Shown in pieces: positions 24,703 through 32,927 of a stretch of DNA of 64,000 nucleotides; the stretch's first letter is position 1; the number at the start of each line of letters is the position of its first letter. A program made the translations under genes and the position numbers. The notes beneath the pieces were generated by a model, which saw nothing but the letters and a program-made list of their open reading frames with translations, was not told where the DNA came from and did not search any database. Location of the stretch: contig CABUIO010000009.1 of assembly GCA_902491625.1 (NCBI GenBank), forward strand, positions 7,273 through 71,272. Direction: 5' to 3'. This stretch comes from an uncultured Porphyromonadaceae bacterium (GTDB lineage Bacteria > Bacteroidota > Bacteroidia > Bacteroidales > Muribaculaceae).

Positions 24703-25293
24703 TCACCCTTTGTTTGCTTCCGGATCGGCGGAAATCTCAAGGAGCGAGATCTTACGCGCCTCAATCAGCTGCATCCGGTGGTGTAGCTCGTCGGGCGAGG
24801 GAGTCGAGAAAACCGCCGGAGAGAGTTCCATCACAAGCTCCACCGGATTGCCGTCCCCCTCGTGGCTCAGCCGCAGCAACGCGCCGCTCTCCGTGACACC
24901 AAGCACGGCGTTATACCACACGCTCACCATCATCAGCCACTTGAAAACACCGAAAATCAGTCCTCCGACCGTATCCAAAGGCTTCACGGCCAGAGGCTTC
25001 AGCAACTTTCTGAGAGGAATGCCGCACACCAGAAACAGCACATAGAAGCCCATATAGATTATCAATGCCCCGACCGACGCGACCGGATATTCCGGACACG
25101 CCACCTCCGGGAAATGGCAGAGCCAATCTTCAACCGTAGGTGCGAACTCCGGAAGGAGGAAACGCACTCCCGCTATGCCGAACGCCACACCTAAGACAGA
25201 GCCGATCTGCGACATAAGGCCGCTGCGCCACCCTGCCAGAGCACCCCAGAGCGCCAGACAGAGCAGAATGATAATATAACCGGCAGAACCCAT
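24703..25293 (-). CDS. cvpA: CvpA family membrane protein
   Basis: 196 residues with four hydrophobic segments (YIIILLCLALWGALAGW; a second around IGSVLGVAFGIAGVRFL; VGALIIYMGFYVLFLVCGI; VGGLIFGVFKWLMMVSVWY), the layout of CvpA, an inner-membrane protein linked to colicin V production and bile or envelope stress resistance in other bacteria. I use the ATG at 25293 (MGSAGYIII) rather than a TTG 12 bases earlier, because the TTG overlaps the -7 box. It precedes sufC by 63 bases on the same strand and may be cotranscribed with it. Confidence 0.82.
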   Translation of the reverse strand: MGSAGYIIILLCLALWGALAGWRSGLMSQIGSVLGVAFGIAGVRFLLPEFAPTVEDWLCHFPEVACPEYPVASVGALIIYMGFYVLFLVCGIPLRKLLKPLAVKPLDTVGGLIFGVFKWLMMVSVWYNAVLGVTESGALLRLSHEGDGNPVELVMELSPAVFSTPSPDELHHRMQLIEARKISLLEISADPEANKG

Positions 25294-25302
25294 ATGTACC
25301 CG

Positions 25303-25310
25303 CAAAGTTA
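25303..25310 (-). promoter_or_regulatory. cvpA -7 box with a very short leader
   Basis: TAACTTTG on the minus strand, nine bases before the ATG at 25293. A matching -33 TTTG is not visible. Confidence 0.55.
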
Positions 25311-25345
25311 CAAAAAACTTCGCTTATCTCGTCAGCAATGGTTCG

Positions 25346-26440
25346 CTATTGTTCGAAAGATTGGAGGAGGCGGCGGGCGGCAGCGGCGGAGCTGAGGGTG
25401 AGGGCGGCGGCGCGGCAGCGGGCGGCGTAGCGCGATGCGTCGTCGATGAGGGCGGCGAGGTCGGCGGCGTCCCAGCCGTCGCGGGCGATGCCGAGACCTT
25501 CGCTCTCGATCCACGGCGCGGTAAGCGGCACGCGGTTGGTGACTACGGGCGTGCCGGCGGCCACAGATTCCACAATGGAGATTACGTTGAGGTCGGCCTT
25601 TGTGTCAACAAGAAATGCAAGCGATTGTGCAACGAGGCGTCCAAGCTCCTCGCGAGGCAGGAAGCCTTTGAAATCGACGTGGGAGGTGATCCCGAGTTCT
25701 GAGGCGAGTCGCTCAAGGCTTTCGCGTTCCACTCCGTCGCCGCAGACGATCAGCCGTATATCCTCATATCCCGCCATGGCGTGCAGTGAAGCGAACTTGC
25801 GCAATATCGACCCGACGTTCTTGCGCGGTATGAGCTGCGACGAGGTTATCAGCGTGCGTTCCTTCCTTTCGCAAGGCCGGAACTTGCGGTCGTCTATACC
25901 GTGTTCAATCGTTTCCTCCGCGACATCCGGAAGATAATGGCGCAGGAAATCGCGTGCCGCAGGCGAGCATCCCACGGCCTTGACGCCGCGCATAAAGGGT
26001 CTCGCCACGAGGGAGTGCCAGATGCGCGAAGGCAGCCGGTGAAATTTGCGCTGGTGAGCGGCGAGTTCCTGCCACAGGATTGTCTTGCGGGGAAAGAGGC
26101 GCGCTGCGGTGAGCGAGGCGAGCGAGAAACATTCCTTTGTTATGATAACATCGAACTCGGCGCCGTGACGGCGGAGCCAACCTCTGAGCGAGGGCATCCA
26201 GGGGAGCAGCGAGGGATTGAAGACGCGCTGCGCCTTTGTGGGGAGGAAGACCACCGGAAACTCATACTTCTCCTGACGTTCGGGGCGGAAATCCTCGGCG
26301 GCGATAAGCGTGGGCTTGTGTCCCTCGCTGATGAATCCCAGCGCCATGCCGTAGATCATGGTGTCCTTGATCGAGGCAAGACGTTGCAGTCCTGTCGCCG
26401 TCGGCGTGGCAAGTATCGGATTTATGATCAGGACGTTCAT
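25346..26440 (-). CDS. GT4 family glycosyltransferase
   Basis: 364 residues, a GT-B fold retaining transferase. The acceptor half includes NVLIINPILATPTATG. The nucleotide-sugar half has LITSSQLIPRKNVGSILRKF near 195, and the EX7E-like segment near 300 reads ISIVESVAAGTPVVTNRVP. It is the last gene of the five-gene exopolysaccharide operon and its ATG overlaps the GT2 stop. No membrane helix is visible, so it works on the cytoplasmic side of the inner membrane. The donor and acceptor sugars cannot be told from sequence. Confidence 0.85.
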   Translation of the reverse strand: MNVLIINPILATPTATGLQRLASIKDTMIYGMALGFISEGHKPTLIAAEDFRPERQEKYEFPVVFLPTKAQRVFNPSLLPWMPSLRGWLRRHGAEFDVIITKECFSLASLTAARLFPRKTILWQELAAHQRKFHRLPSRIWHSLVARPFMRGVKAVGCSPAARDFLRHYLPDVAEETIEHGIDDRKFRPCERKERTLITSSQLIPRKNVGSILRKFASLHAMAGYEDIRLIVCGDGVERESLERLASELGITSHVDFKGFLPREELGRLVAQSLAFLVDTKADLNVISIVESVAAGTPVVTNRVPLTAPWIESEGLGIARDGWDAADLAALIDDASRYAARCRAAALTLSSAAAARRLLQSFEQ

Positions 26441-27495
26441 AGCTGCGGACGTAGGAAATGGGAAAAGAGTGCCTTGACGCGTACCATTGTCTCAAGCAAG
26501 AGGAAATGCCTTCCGAGAAAAGCCTGCAGATGGACACGATGCTTACGCGGCATTCCGGCAATGGGATATTCCGAGGCGATACGACAGAAATAAGGATCGG
26601 CAGCCTGAGCCTTCAGCCATTTTCGCGTCTCTTTGCGAGACATCGGCGAGAGGATGATGTTCTTGATGTGGGCGCGCATGGTGTTGACCGTGTAGCCCAT
26701 GGCGTAAAGTCGCGATTCAGGCGGGAAACCGTCAGCGGCGAAACGTTTTTCAAGATATTCGGAATAGGCGATGGCGCGTTGGAGACAGTCGGTGCGCGGC
26801 GTCTTGGTGAGCGAGTTGGGATTGATGCGGTAGTGCCAGATCGTGTCGCGGATCTTGCCGATCCGCCGGGCGACAAGGGAGGCTTCATAGTTGAAGATGA
26901 AGTCCTCGCTGACGAGTTCGCGCTCGCTGACGAAGCGTATGCCGTGGCGGAAGAAGATGTCGCGGTGGTAGAGGGCGCCCCATGCCGAGCCTTCAAGATT
27001 GAGTGCATTGTCGACGGCTCCGCGAGGCTGCGAGAAATAGCAGAGAGCTATCCTTCGCAATGTTTCGGCGCCCTCGTGGATCTCCAGTGAAGAGTCTGCC
27101 ACGGTATGCGAGAATTTCTCCTCGACAGTGAATTCGTTGCGTGCGGCGCGGACGATGTCGAGGTTGTTGTCCTTGGCGAGAGAATAGAGTCTTTCCAACG
27201 CTCCGAGGTCGAGATAGTCGTCGGAGTCGAGGAAAGCGAGGTATTCACCTGCGGCGATCTCGACGCCGGAATTGCGGGCATAGCCGAGTCCGGCATTGGC
27301 CTTGTGTATCACCCTGACGCGAGGGTCGCGGGCTGCATATTCATCGCAGATGGCCGGCGATCCGTCGGGCGATCCGTCGTCCACAATGATGACCTCGATG
27401 TCGCGGAGAGTCTGCGCGAGCACCGAGTCGAGACATTTCCTGAGATAAGCCTCGACATTGTAGACCGGAACTATGACACTTACGAGGGGCGGCAT
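26437..27495 (-). CDS. GT2 family glycosyltransferase
   Basis: 352 residues, GT-A fold. SVIVPVYNVEAYLRKCLDS opens the protein, followed by IIVDDGSPDGSPAICDEYA and the DXD-type motif FLDSDDYLD near 90. The C-terminal half is helical and basic, as in transferases that add sugars to lipid-linked repeat units. It overlaps the Wzy-like gene by 16 bases and the GT4 gene by 4, so all are one transcript. The sugar specificity is unknown. Confidence 0.87.
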   Translation of the reverse strand: MPPLVSVIVPVYNVEAYLRKCLDSVLAQTLRDIEVIIVDDGSPDGSPAICDEYAARDPRVRVIHKANAGLGYARNSGVEIAAGEYLAFLDSDDYLDLGALERLYSLAKDNNLDIVRAARNEFTVEEKFSHTVADSSLEIHEGAETLRRIALCYFSQPRGAVDNALNLEGSAWGALYHRDIFFRHGIRFVSERELVSEDFIFNYEASLVARRIGKIRDTIWHYRINPNSLTKTPRTDCLQRAIAYSEYLEKRFAADGFPPESRLYAMGYTVNTMRAHIKNIILSPMSRKETRKWLKAQAADPYFCRIASEYPIAGMPRKHRVHLQAFLGRHFLLLETMVRVKALFSHFLRPQL

Positions 27496-28883
27496 ACAAG
27501 TTGTTTCTTAATTTGGGCAGTGCGCGGCGGGAAGAAGATATAAGGCTTCTCGAACGCCGGGAGTTCCTTCCATCGCGAGGAGATGAAGCATTGCGTGAGC
27601 GCGATTATGACATACGGCAGGGAATCGAAACCGACCGTGTACATGATCATCAGCAGCATGTTGCCGCCGAGCCATAGCTGCATCCGCTTGTTGCGGTTGC
27701 CGCGTCCTGCATGTTTGAAAAAGCGGAAAACAACCACCCAATAGAGAATGAGCAGTGTCGCGCCGAGATAGCCGAGCTCCACGACGATATCGAACATCTC
27801 GGTCTGGGTGCCGCGCAGGAACCATTCGTAGCGTTTTGCGAACTTGGTCTTTTCAGTGAAGTTGCCCCCCTTGAACTGGCCGACGCCGTAGCCCCAGAGC
27901 TCATTGTTCTTCTCTCCTCGCTCAAGCAGAGTAGGAAGCAGCGCGAACTTGATGCCTCGGGCATAGTCGCTCTCCCAGACATTGTCGGTGTCGACATCAT
28001 CGGAATCCATAAGATCGAAGGCGAAGTCAATCATGTTGTCGCCCATGACATAGTTGGCGAAGAAATCGGCCTTGAGCACTTCCCCCTTGCGGTCGACGTA
28101 GGAGAGATACCACCACGAGGCGCCTCCGACAGCCGCGATAAGCATCGGTATGACGACAAGCAGCGTGCGCGGCAGGTTGCGGTCGAACGGAATCAGCATC
28201 ACGAAATACAACGGCAGGAAGATGAAGGAGATCTTCGTCTCGTTGAGAAAGGAGGGAAAGAGCAGCGCAACAAGCACCCAGTTGTCGAGAAGATTGCCCA
28301 CGTAGCCACGCTCCGGACGCCAGGCACGCACCATGAGATAGAAGCTGATCAGATAGATCAGCTGCGAGATAATGCCGGAACAGTACCATCCCAGCGAACC
28401 TCCGCCATAGTCGCCCATGCCCCATACAATAGCCTGAAAACAAAGGCACGGGAACTGAATCCAGAGGAAAATGTAGATGTTGCGGTCGAAAACGCGTATG
28501 AAACGTTTCCGGCGTTCGGGATCCACCCAGAGCCAGCGCACGATCGGCAGAAAAAAGATGTACGGCAGATATCGCCGCAGTCCGTTGAGCCAGACAAGAG
28601 TGGATTCTCCATTGTTAATGCAGGTGCTGTAGTAGGTGACAGCCACCGTGACGGCAATGATGGCTATGTCCGTACGGCTGCGGAGCGTCCAGAGTCCGAG
28701 AACCACAACGATCATCTGACATGCGCCGTTCACAAGCAGACGCTGCGTCTCACATTTGTCGTGGACAGCTTCCTGCATGAGGAATGACACCGTTCCTGTC
28801 AGCCATAGGACCGACATGAGCGTCACAATCACGATTGTGCTTTTGCGCGTTTTTAAGTCAGAAAAGGTGGGTAGGTCAGGCAT
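27480..28883 (-). CDS. O-antigen polymerase/ligase-like membrane protein (Wzy type)
   Basis: 467 residues with about ten or more hydrophobic segments, for example IVIVTLMSVLWLTGTVSFLM, TDIAIIAVTVAVTYYSTCI and a late cluster ATLLILYWVVVFRF. A large soluble loop lies between about 265 and 350, as in Wzy polymerases and O-antigen ligases, where it holds the active site. It sits between the Wzz-like and glycosyltransferase genes with overlaps on both sides. Polymerase and ligase cannot be separated from sequence alone; the operon context favours polymerase. Confidence 0.75.
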   Translation of the reverse strand: MPDLPTFSDLKTRKSTIVIVTLMSVLWLTGTVSFLMQEAVHDKCETQRLLVNGACQMIVVVLGLWTLRSRTDIAIIAVTVAVTYYSTCINNGESTLVWLNGLRRYLPYIFFLPIVRWLWVDPERRKRFIRVFDRNIYIFLWIQFPCLCFQAIVWGMGDYGGGSLGWYCSGIISQLIYLISFYLMVRAWRPERGYVGNLLDNWVLVALLFPSFLNETKISFIFLPLYFVMLIPFDRNLPRTLLVVIPMLIAAVGGASWWYLSYVDRKGEVLKADFFANYVMGDNMIDFAFDLMDSDDVDTDNVWESDYARGIKFALLPTLLERGEKNNELWGYGVGQFKGGNFTEKTKFAKRYEWFLRGTQTEMFDIVVELGYLGATLLILYWVVVFRFFKHAGRGNRNKRMQLWLGGNMLLMIMYTVGFDSLPYVIIALTQCFISSRWKELPAFEKPYIFFPPRTAQIKKQLVCRPS

Positions 28884-30549
28884 TCTCTTTCTTGCGGGGA
28901 CGGCAGAGTAATTTCACAAACACGAGCGGAAGGACAATGCCCATGAAAACCGCCACGCCATAGACGAGCATCGGCTTGGGGCTGACAGGCTCGGGATCGG
29001 CGTATGCCGGATCGATCACCTCGATGATAGGCTCGACCTGCTGCACTGCGATCTCGGCCTCCTCGCGTTTCTGGAGCAGGAAGGCGTAGATGGCGTTCTT
29101 CACCTCGCGGTCACGGTATAGCTGTGTCAGATGCTTCTCAATCGAGGGAATCTCGGTCATGCGGCTGTTGGAGATTCCGTTCTCACCTTCGACAGTAGAA
29201 AGCTCGATCTTTTTGGCCTGTATTTCGCGTGTGAGCGTGGTGAGGATATTCTCGCGCAGGGCGGTGAGCTGTTCGTTGATACGTTCAAGCTGAGCGCTCT
29301 GCCCTTTGAGTCCTGACGTCAGCTCCATGCGTTTCAGTATAAGGTCGTTGTAGGCGCCGACGGCGGAGGTGAGACCGTTGTCAGCACCTTGTCCGGGCGC
29401 GGAGGCGTAAGGGAGAAGACTGTAGCGTTTGTCGGGACTGCTGAGCATGTCGCGGAGCATCTGGAAGATCTCAAGCTCCGTGCGCGTCTGTGTGGACGCC
29501 GTCTCGATGGCGCCCTTTCGGGCGAAGATATATTCGGCCTCTGCCGTGGGATCGACAATCTTGTTGTCGCGCTTATACTGCTCGATCTTGTTTTCCGACT
29601 CCTCCAGCTCGCGGTAGAGGTTGAGCAGACGCTCCTCCACGAAAGCGAGCGCCTCCTTGCGGCGTTTCAGCTTCTGGTCGTAGCGTCCCTGATTGTAGAG
29701 CGAGGTAATGGTGTTGAGGGTAGCCTCGCCGCGGCGCACGTCGGCGGAAGTGATGTCCTGATAGATGGCGTTACCCTTCTTGTCGACCTCGTCGATGGAT
29801 AGGCAGGAACGCAGATCGTAGACGGTCAGCGACGTGCCGGAGATCATGGAGTGGAACTCCAGATCCTCGGAGGGCTTGAAAAATTTTGTCGTGTCAATAA
29901 CGAATGTGGCTGCCGGAGTGCGGACCGTGTAGGGGAAAGCCTTGATTTCGGTGTCAAGCACCTTGTCGCCTTTCTGCTTCACCTTTATCTTTGTCGGCTC
30001 TCCCGGCTTGTAGTCAAGTTCGAAAACCGTGACGACGCTGATAGAGTCGAGCACCTCCTGCGGCACACGGATGGCAAAGGGAGAATCGCCGTAGTACCAT
30101 GCCTTGGGTTTGAAGAATCCCTGGTTCTCCCAGCTTATCTCGTTGAGATGGCAGACGCCGACGACCTCGCTGAGGAGCTGCTCGGAGCGCAGTCGGGTCA
30201 TCTCGTCGTAGATGTTGGAGGAGGATCCCGACGAACCGCCGCCGAAACCGAACTGAGAGGCTATGGCCGACAGAGACGAAAGGGAGCCGGACTCCTCTTC
30301 GTTCTGATTAAGCATGATGATTGACTTGATCAGATACTGCGGACTCTTCTTGTGCATATAGAACACACCGAATCCGACGCACACGACCATCGAGATGACG
30401 AACCAATACCAATGGTGCAGATAGTTTGAAATTATATTGCCGACGTCGATGGTGTCGGATGGCTGCTCGACGATTTCGGTGTTCACCTCGGTGACTACCG
30501 CGGGTTCTGACTTTTCTGGAGAGAGGTTATCGTTGGGATTGCTGTTCAT
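28876..30549 (-). CDS. Wzz/Wzc-type chain-length determinant, no kinase domain
   Basis: 557 residues. One transmembrane helix near the N-terminus (HWYWFVISMVVCVGFGVFYM), a long periplasmic region with coiled coils (about 270-480), and a closing helix (VYGVAVFMGIVLPLVFVKLL). In many Bacteroidetes the same protein continues into a Wzc tyrosine kinase; here it stops right after the second helix, with no Walker A. I chose the ATG at 30549 (MNSNPNDN) over an in-frame TTG at 30600. It would control chain length of the polymer made by the operon, working with the Wza-like exporter encoded upstream. Confidence 0.85.
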   Translation of the reverse strand: MNSNPNDNLSPEKSEPAVVTEVNTEIVEQPSDTIDVGNIISNYLHHWYWFVISMVVCVGFGVFYMHKKSPQYLIKSIIMLNQNEEESGSLSSLSAIASQFGFGGGSSGSSSNIYDEMTRLRSEQLLSEVVGVCHLNEISWENQGFFKPKAWYYGDSPFAIRVPQEVLDSISVVTVFELDYKPGEPTKIKVKQKGDKVLDTEIKAFPYTVRTPAATFVIDTTKFFKPSEDLEFHSMISGTSLTVYDLRSCLSIDEVDKKGNAIYQDITSADVRRGEATLNTITSLYNQGRYDQKLKRRKEALAFVEERLLNLYRELEESENKIEQYKRDNKIVDPTAEAEYIFARKGAIETASTQTRTELEIFQMLRDMLSSPDKRYSLLPYASAPGQGADNGLTSAVGAYNDLILKRMELTSGLKGQSAQLERINEQLTALRENILTTLTREIQAKKIELSTVEGENGISNSRMTEIPSIEKHLTQLYRDREVKNAIYAFLLQKREEAEIAVQQVEPIIEVIDPAYADPEPVSPKPMLVYGVAVFMGIVLPLVFVKLLCRPRKKENA

Positions 30550-30618
30550 TGCAGTCGGATTGGAAGTTCGTTTTTGAAGTAGAAACTTACGGATTCGCAA
30601 ATATGCCGTCAGCGGCGA

Positions 30619-31425
30619 TTATTTCACAGTCAGGGCGATCACAAGCGAGGCGATCACGGACACGCCGCTGATGATGGCCGAGATGACCTGCAGTTTGTAG
30701 CCGTTGCTCTGATTGTATTCGGCCATCCCCTTGCGCGACTCGGTCGGCTCGACGTAGATGGCATCGTTCTGCTTGAGATAATAATAAGGTGAATTGAAGA
30801 GATTGGCGTCCTCAAGATTGACGATGTTATATGTGATCTTGCCGTCTTCCTCGCGGATGAGGGTGACACGGTCGCGGCGGCCGTACATGGTAAGGTCCTC
30901 GGCCGAAGCCAATGCGTCGAGGATCGTGAAGCGCTGTGAAGTGGCCGGATAGACACCGGGCTTCTGCACCTCGCCCATCACATTGACCTTGAAGTTGATA
31001 AGCTCCACCCTGACGATCGGCCCCTCGATTTCGGCGCTGATGCGGCGTGTCAGCTCCTCGGCGAGCTGAACAGTGGTGAGCCCCTGGACATGCAGCTTGC
31101 CCAGCACCGGGAAATTGATGTCGCCGTCCTTGTTGACGATGTATGTCTGGATGGTTCCCTGACCGGGCTGCAAGGTGAGATCCTCCTTGGGGACGACAGG
31201 CACAAGAGGCAGATTGAAAGGAGCGGCTGCGGCCGGCACGTCGCTTGTCACTGTGATAACAAGTTCGTCCTGCGGCTCTATCTTTATTTGCCAGTCCAGC
31301 GAGCCGACGGCGGCGCTCTGGACCGCAGGCCGGTTATCCTTGAAATATGTCAGGTTCTGCTTGGGTGTGCAGGCGCTCAGAAGCACCAGCGCACACATGG
31401 CGGCTATTAAGGAATATCTCTTCAT
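30619..31425 (-). CDS. Wza-like polysaccharide export lipoprotein
   Basis: 268 residues. Lipoprotein signal (ALVLLSACTPKQ, lipobox LSAC near residue 19). A Poly_export domain covers about 50-135 (KIEPQDELVITVTSD, TYIVNKDGDINFPVLG) and a SLBB domain follows (VNVMGEVQKPGVYPA, TILDALASAEDLT). A hydrophobic segment closes the protein (ISAIISGVSVIASLVIALTV), perhaps the outer-membrane helix of the channel. It is first in the exopolysaccharide operon; the dispersed 190-bp repeat ends within two bases of its ATG. Confidence 0.9.
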   Translation of the reverse strand: MKRYSLIAAMCALVLLSACTPKQNLTYFKDNRPAVQSAAVGSLDWQIKIEPQDELVITVTSDVPAAAAPFNLPLVPVVPKEDLTLQPGQGTIQTYIVNKDGDINFPVLGKLHVQGLTTVQLAEELTRRISAEIEGPIVRVELINFKVNVMGEVQKPGVYPATSQRFTILDALASAEDLTMYGRRDRVTLIREEDGKITYNIVNLEDANLFNSPYYYLKQNDAIYVEPTESRKGMAEYNQSNGYKLQVISAIISGVSVIASLVIALTVK

Positions 31426-31426
31426 G

Positions 31427-31616
31427 TTAAGTAACTCTTAAAAATTAGTTCATGTTAAACAAGTTATATGACTCACTTTTCTGACACATCCTTGCTCGTC
31501 TCTTTGGCGCTTTAGCCGTTCTCGCTCAGTCATGTAGCCCGCTACACTCCTTCGCTCACCCGACTAAATCACTCAAAAATACTTCGCAACTATGTATCAT
31601 CTAATTTTTGCGAGTT
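31427..31616 (-). repeat. Dispersed ~190-bp structured repeat, copy 1
   Basis: Read on the minus strand this matches 56991-57182 closely over its whole length, by eye well over 80 percent. It contains a TGTAGC-GG-GCTACA hairpin inside a TTTAGTCG/CGGCTAAA stem. It follows the GH25 gene by about 30 bases and ends within two bases of the wza start. A TATTTTTG -7-like box (31574-31581) is present here but reads GATTTTTG in the other copy. Confidence 0.88.
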
Positions 31617-31648
31617 CTTATTTAACAAATTTTATAAGTGCTATTGAT

Positions 31649-32419
31649 TCAACGAGGAGGCTCGGAAATTATTGTGTCCTGCCGCAGTGTCTCGGCGAGG
31701 GTATTACGCCACATGTCGGGCGAGCCGTTGAAGACGTTGAGGTCGACGTCTCCCTCTATGCCGTCGACACGTCCGTCGTGGCTATACTGCCAGAAGATCC
31801 ATTCGGCGTCTATCGGATTGTCGTTGAAGGAGCAGATCCATAGCGGATAGCCGGCGAACGCCCGGCGCAGGAACTGGTTGTAGCCGTCCTTGTTGGTATA
31901 GAACATCACCGGAAGGCCACGCAGATTCAGGTAGTCGATCATCTCTGAAAGGTTGGCGGTGACGACTTCCGGAATGCCTTCGTAGGGATTGCCGGCGTCC
32001 TCCACGTCGATGACCACGCCGAGACGAGGCACACGGCCGTCGAGGGCGTCGCATAGATTCACGGCCTGAGCCACACCGTCCTTGTCGTAGCGGAAGAAAT
32101 GGTAGGCTCCGGCCGGGAGACCGTGAGCCTCGGCGCTGTCGATGTTGGCTGTGAAGCGCTTGTCGCGGAAGTCGGTGCCCTCGCTCGCCTTGATGAAGAC
32201 GAAGTCAATGCCTGATTCCTTCACCTTGCCGAAGTCTATGACTCCGTTGTGGGCCGAGACGTCGATGCCGCGCACCGGATAGGCCGAGACGTCGACCTGC
32301 GGCCTGTAGTCGCGGCGGAACTTCCAGAGCGCCACGCCGCTATAGACAAGAGCAGCCGCCACGATGACGAAAATCGCGGCGACCAGATAGTCATGTTTTC
32401 CCGGATGGCGTATGCTCAT
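31649..32419 (-). CDS. GH25 lysozyme-type glycoside hydrolase
   Basis: 256 residues. A membrane anchor near the N-terminus (YLVAAIFVIVAAALVYSGVA) is followed by the GH25 barrel: GIDVSAHNGVIDFGKV near 51 with the first acidic residue, FVFIKASEGTDFRD, and LGVVIDVEDAGN near 138 with the catalytic Asp-Glu pair. It should cut the MurNAc-GlcNAc bond of peptidoglycan from the periplasmic face. It is the last gene of porV-ispF-GH25, 10 bases after ispF. The dispersed repeat follows. Confidence 0.9.
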   Translation of the reverse strand: MSIRHPGKHDYLVAAIFVIVAAALVYSGVALWKFRRDYRPQVDVSAYPVRGIDVSAHNGVIDFGKVKESGIDFVFIKASEGTDFRDKRFTANIDSAEAHGLPAGAYHFFRYDKDGVAQAVNLCDALDGRVPRLGVVIDVEDAGNPYEGIPEVVTANLSEMIDYLNLRGLPVMFYTNKDGYNQFLRRAFAGYPLWICSFNDNPIDAEWIFWQYSHDGRVDGIEGDVDLNVFNGSPDMWRNTLAETLRQDTIISEPPR

Positions 32420-32429
32420 GTATGGTGGT

Positions 32430-32918
32430 TCAACTCTTGAAAACGAGGCATGTGGCGAAAGCCGAGATCCCCTCCTCGCGTCCGGTGAAGCCGAGACGCT
32501 CGGTAGTGGTGGCTTTCACACTGATACGGTCCTCGCCGATACCCATGACTTCCGACAGCCGACGTGTCATGGCCTCTATGTGAGGATTGATCTTCGGACG
32601 CTCGGCACAGATGGTGATGTCGACATTGCTCGGCTCCCAGCCGCGCTCGCGCACCATGTCGCAGACGGCGGCAAGGAGACGCGTGGAGTCGGCGCCGGCA
32701 TATTCCGGATCCGTATCGGGGAAATGATAGCCGATGTCGCGCAGGGCGAGCGAGCCGAGAAGCGCGTCGCAGAGGGCATGGATTGCCACATCGGCGTCGC
32801 TGTGGCCCAGAAGGCCGAGCGTATGGTCGATCTTCACTCCGCAGAGCCAAAGATCACGGTCGGGCACAAGGCGGTGTACATCGTAGCCAAGGCCGGTGCG
32901 TATATCTGGTATTGACAT
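32430..32918 (-). CDS. ispF: 2-C-methyl-D-erythritol 2,4-cyclodiphosphate synthase
   Basis: 162 residues. Fifth step of the MEP isoprenoid pathway, forming the cyclic diphosphate with loss of CMP. The metal ligands are in GYDVHRL (Asp13, His15) and LLGHSDADVAIHAL (His near 47). The SDADV motif and the later AERPKINPHI segment that binds the cytidine are present. It lies between porV and GH25 with gaps of 9 and 10 bases, so all three are probably one transcript. Confidence 0.95.
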   Translation of the reverse strand: MSIPDIRTGLGYDVHRLVPDRDLWLCGVKIDHTLGLLGHSDADVAIHALCDALLGSLALRDIGYHFPDTDPEYAGADSTRLLAAVCDMVRERGWEPSNVDITICAERPKINPHIEAMTRRLSEVMGIGEDRISVKATTTERLGFTGREEGISAFATCLVFKS

Positions 32919-32927
32919 GATGATCTG

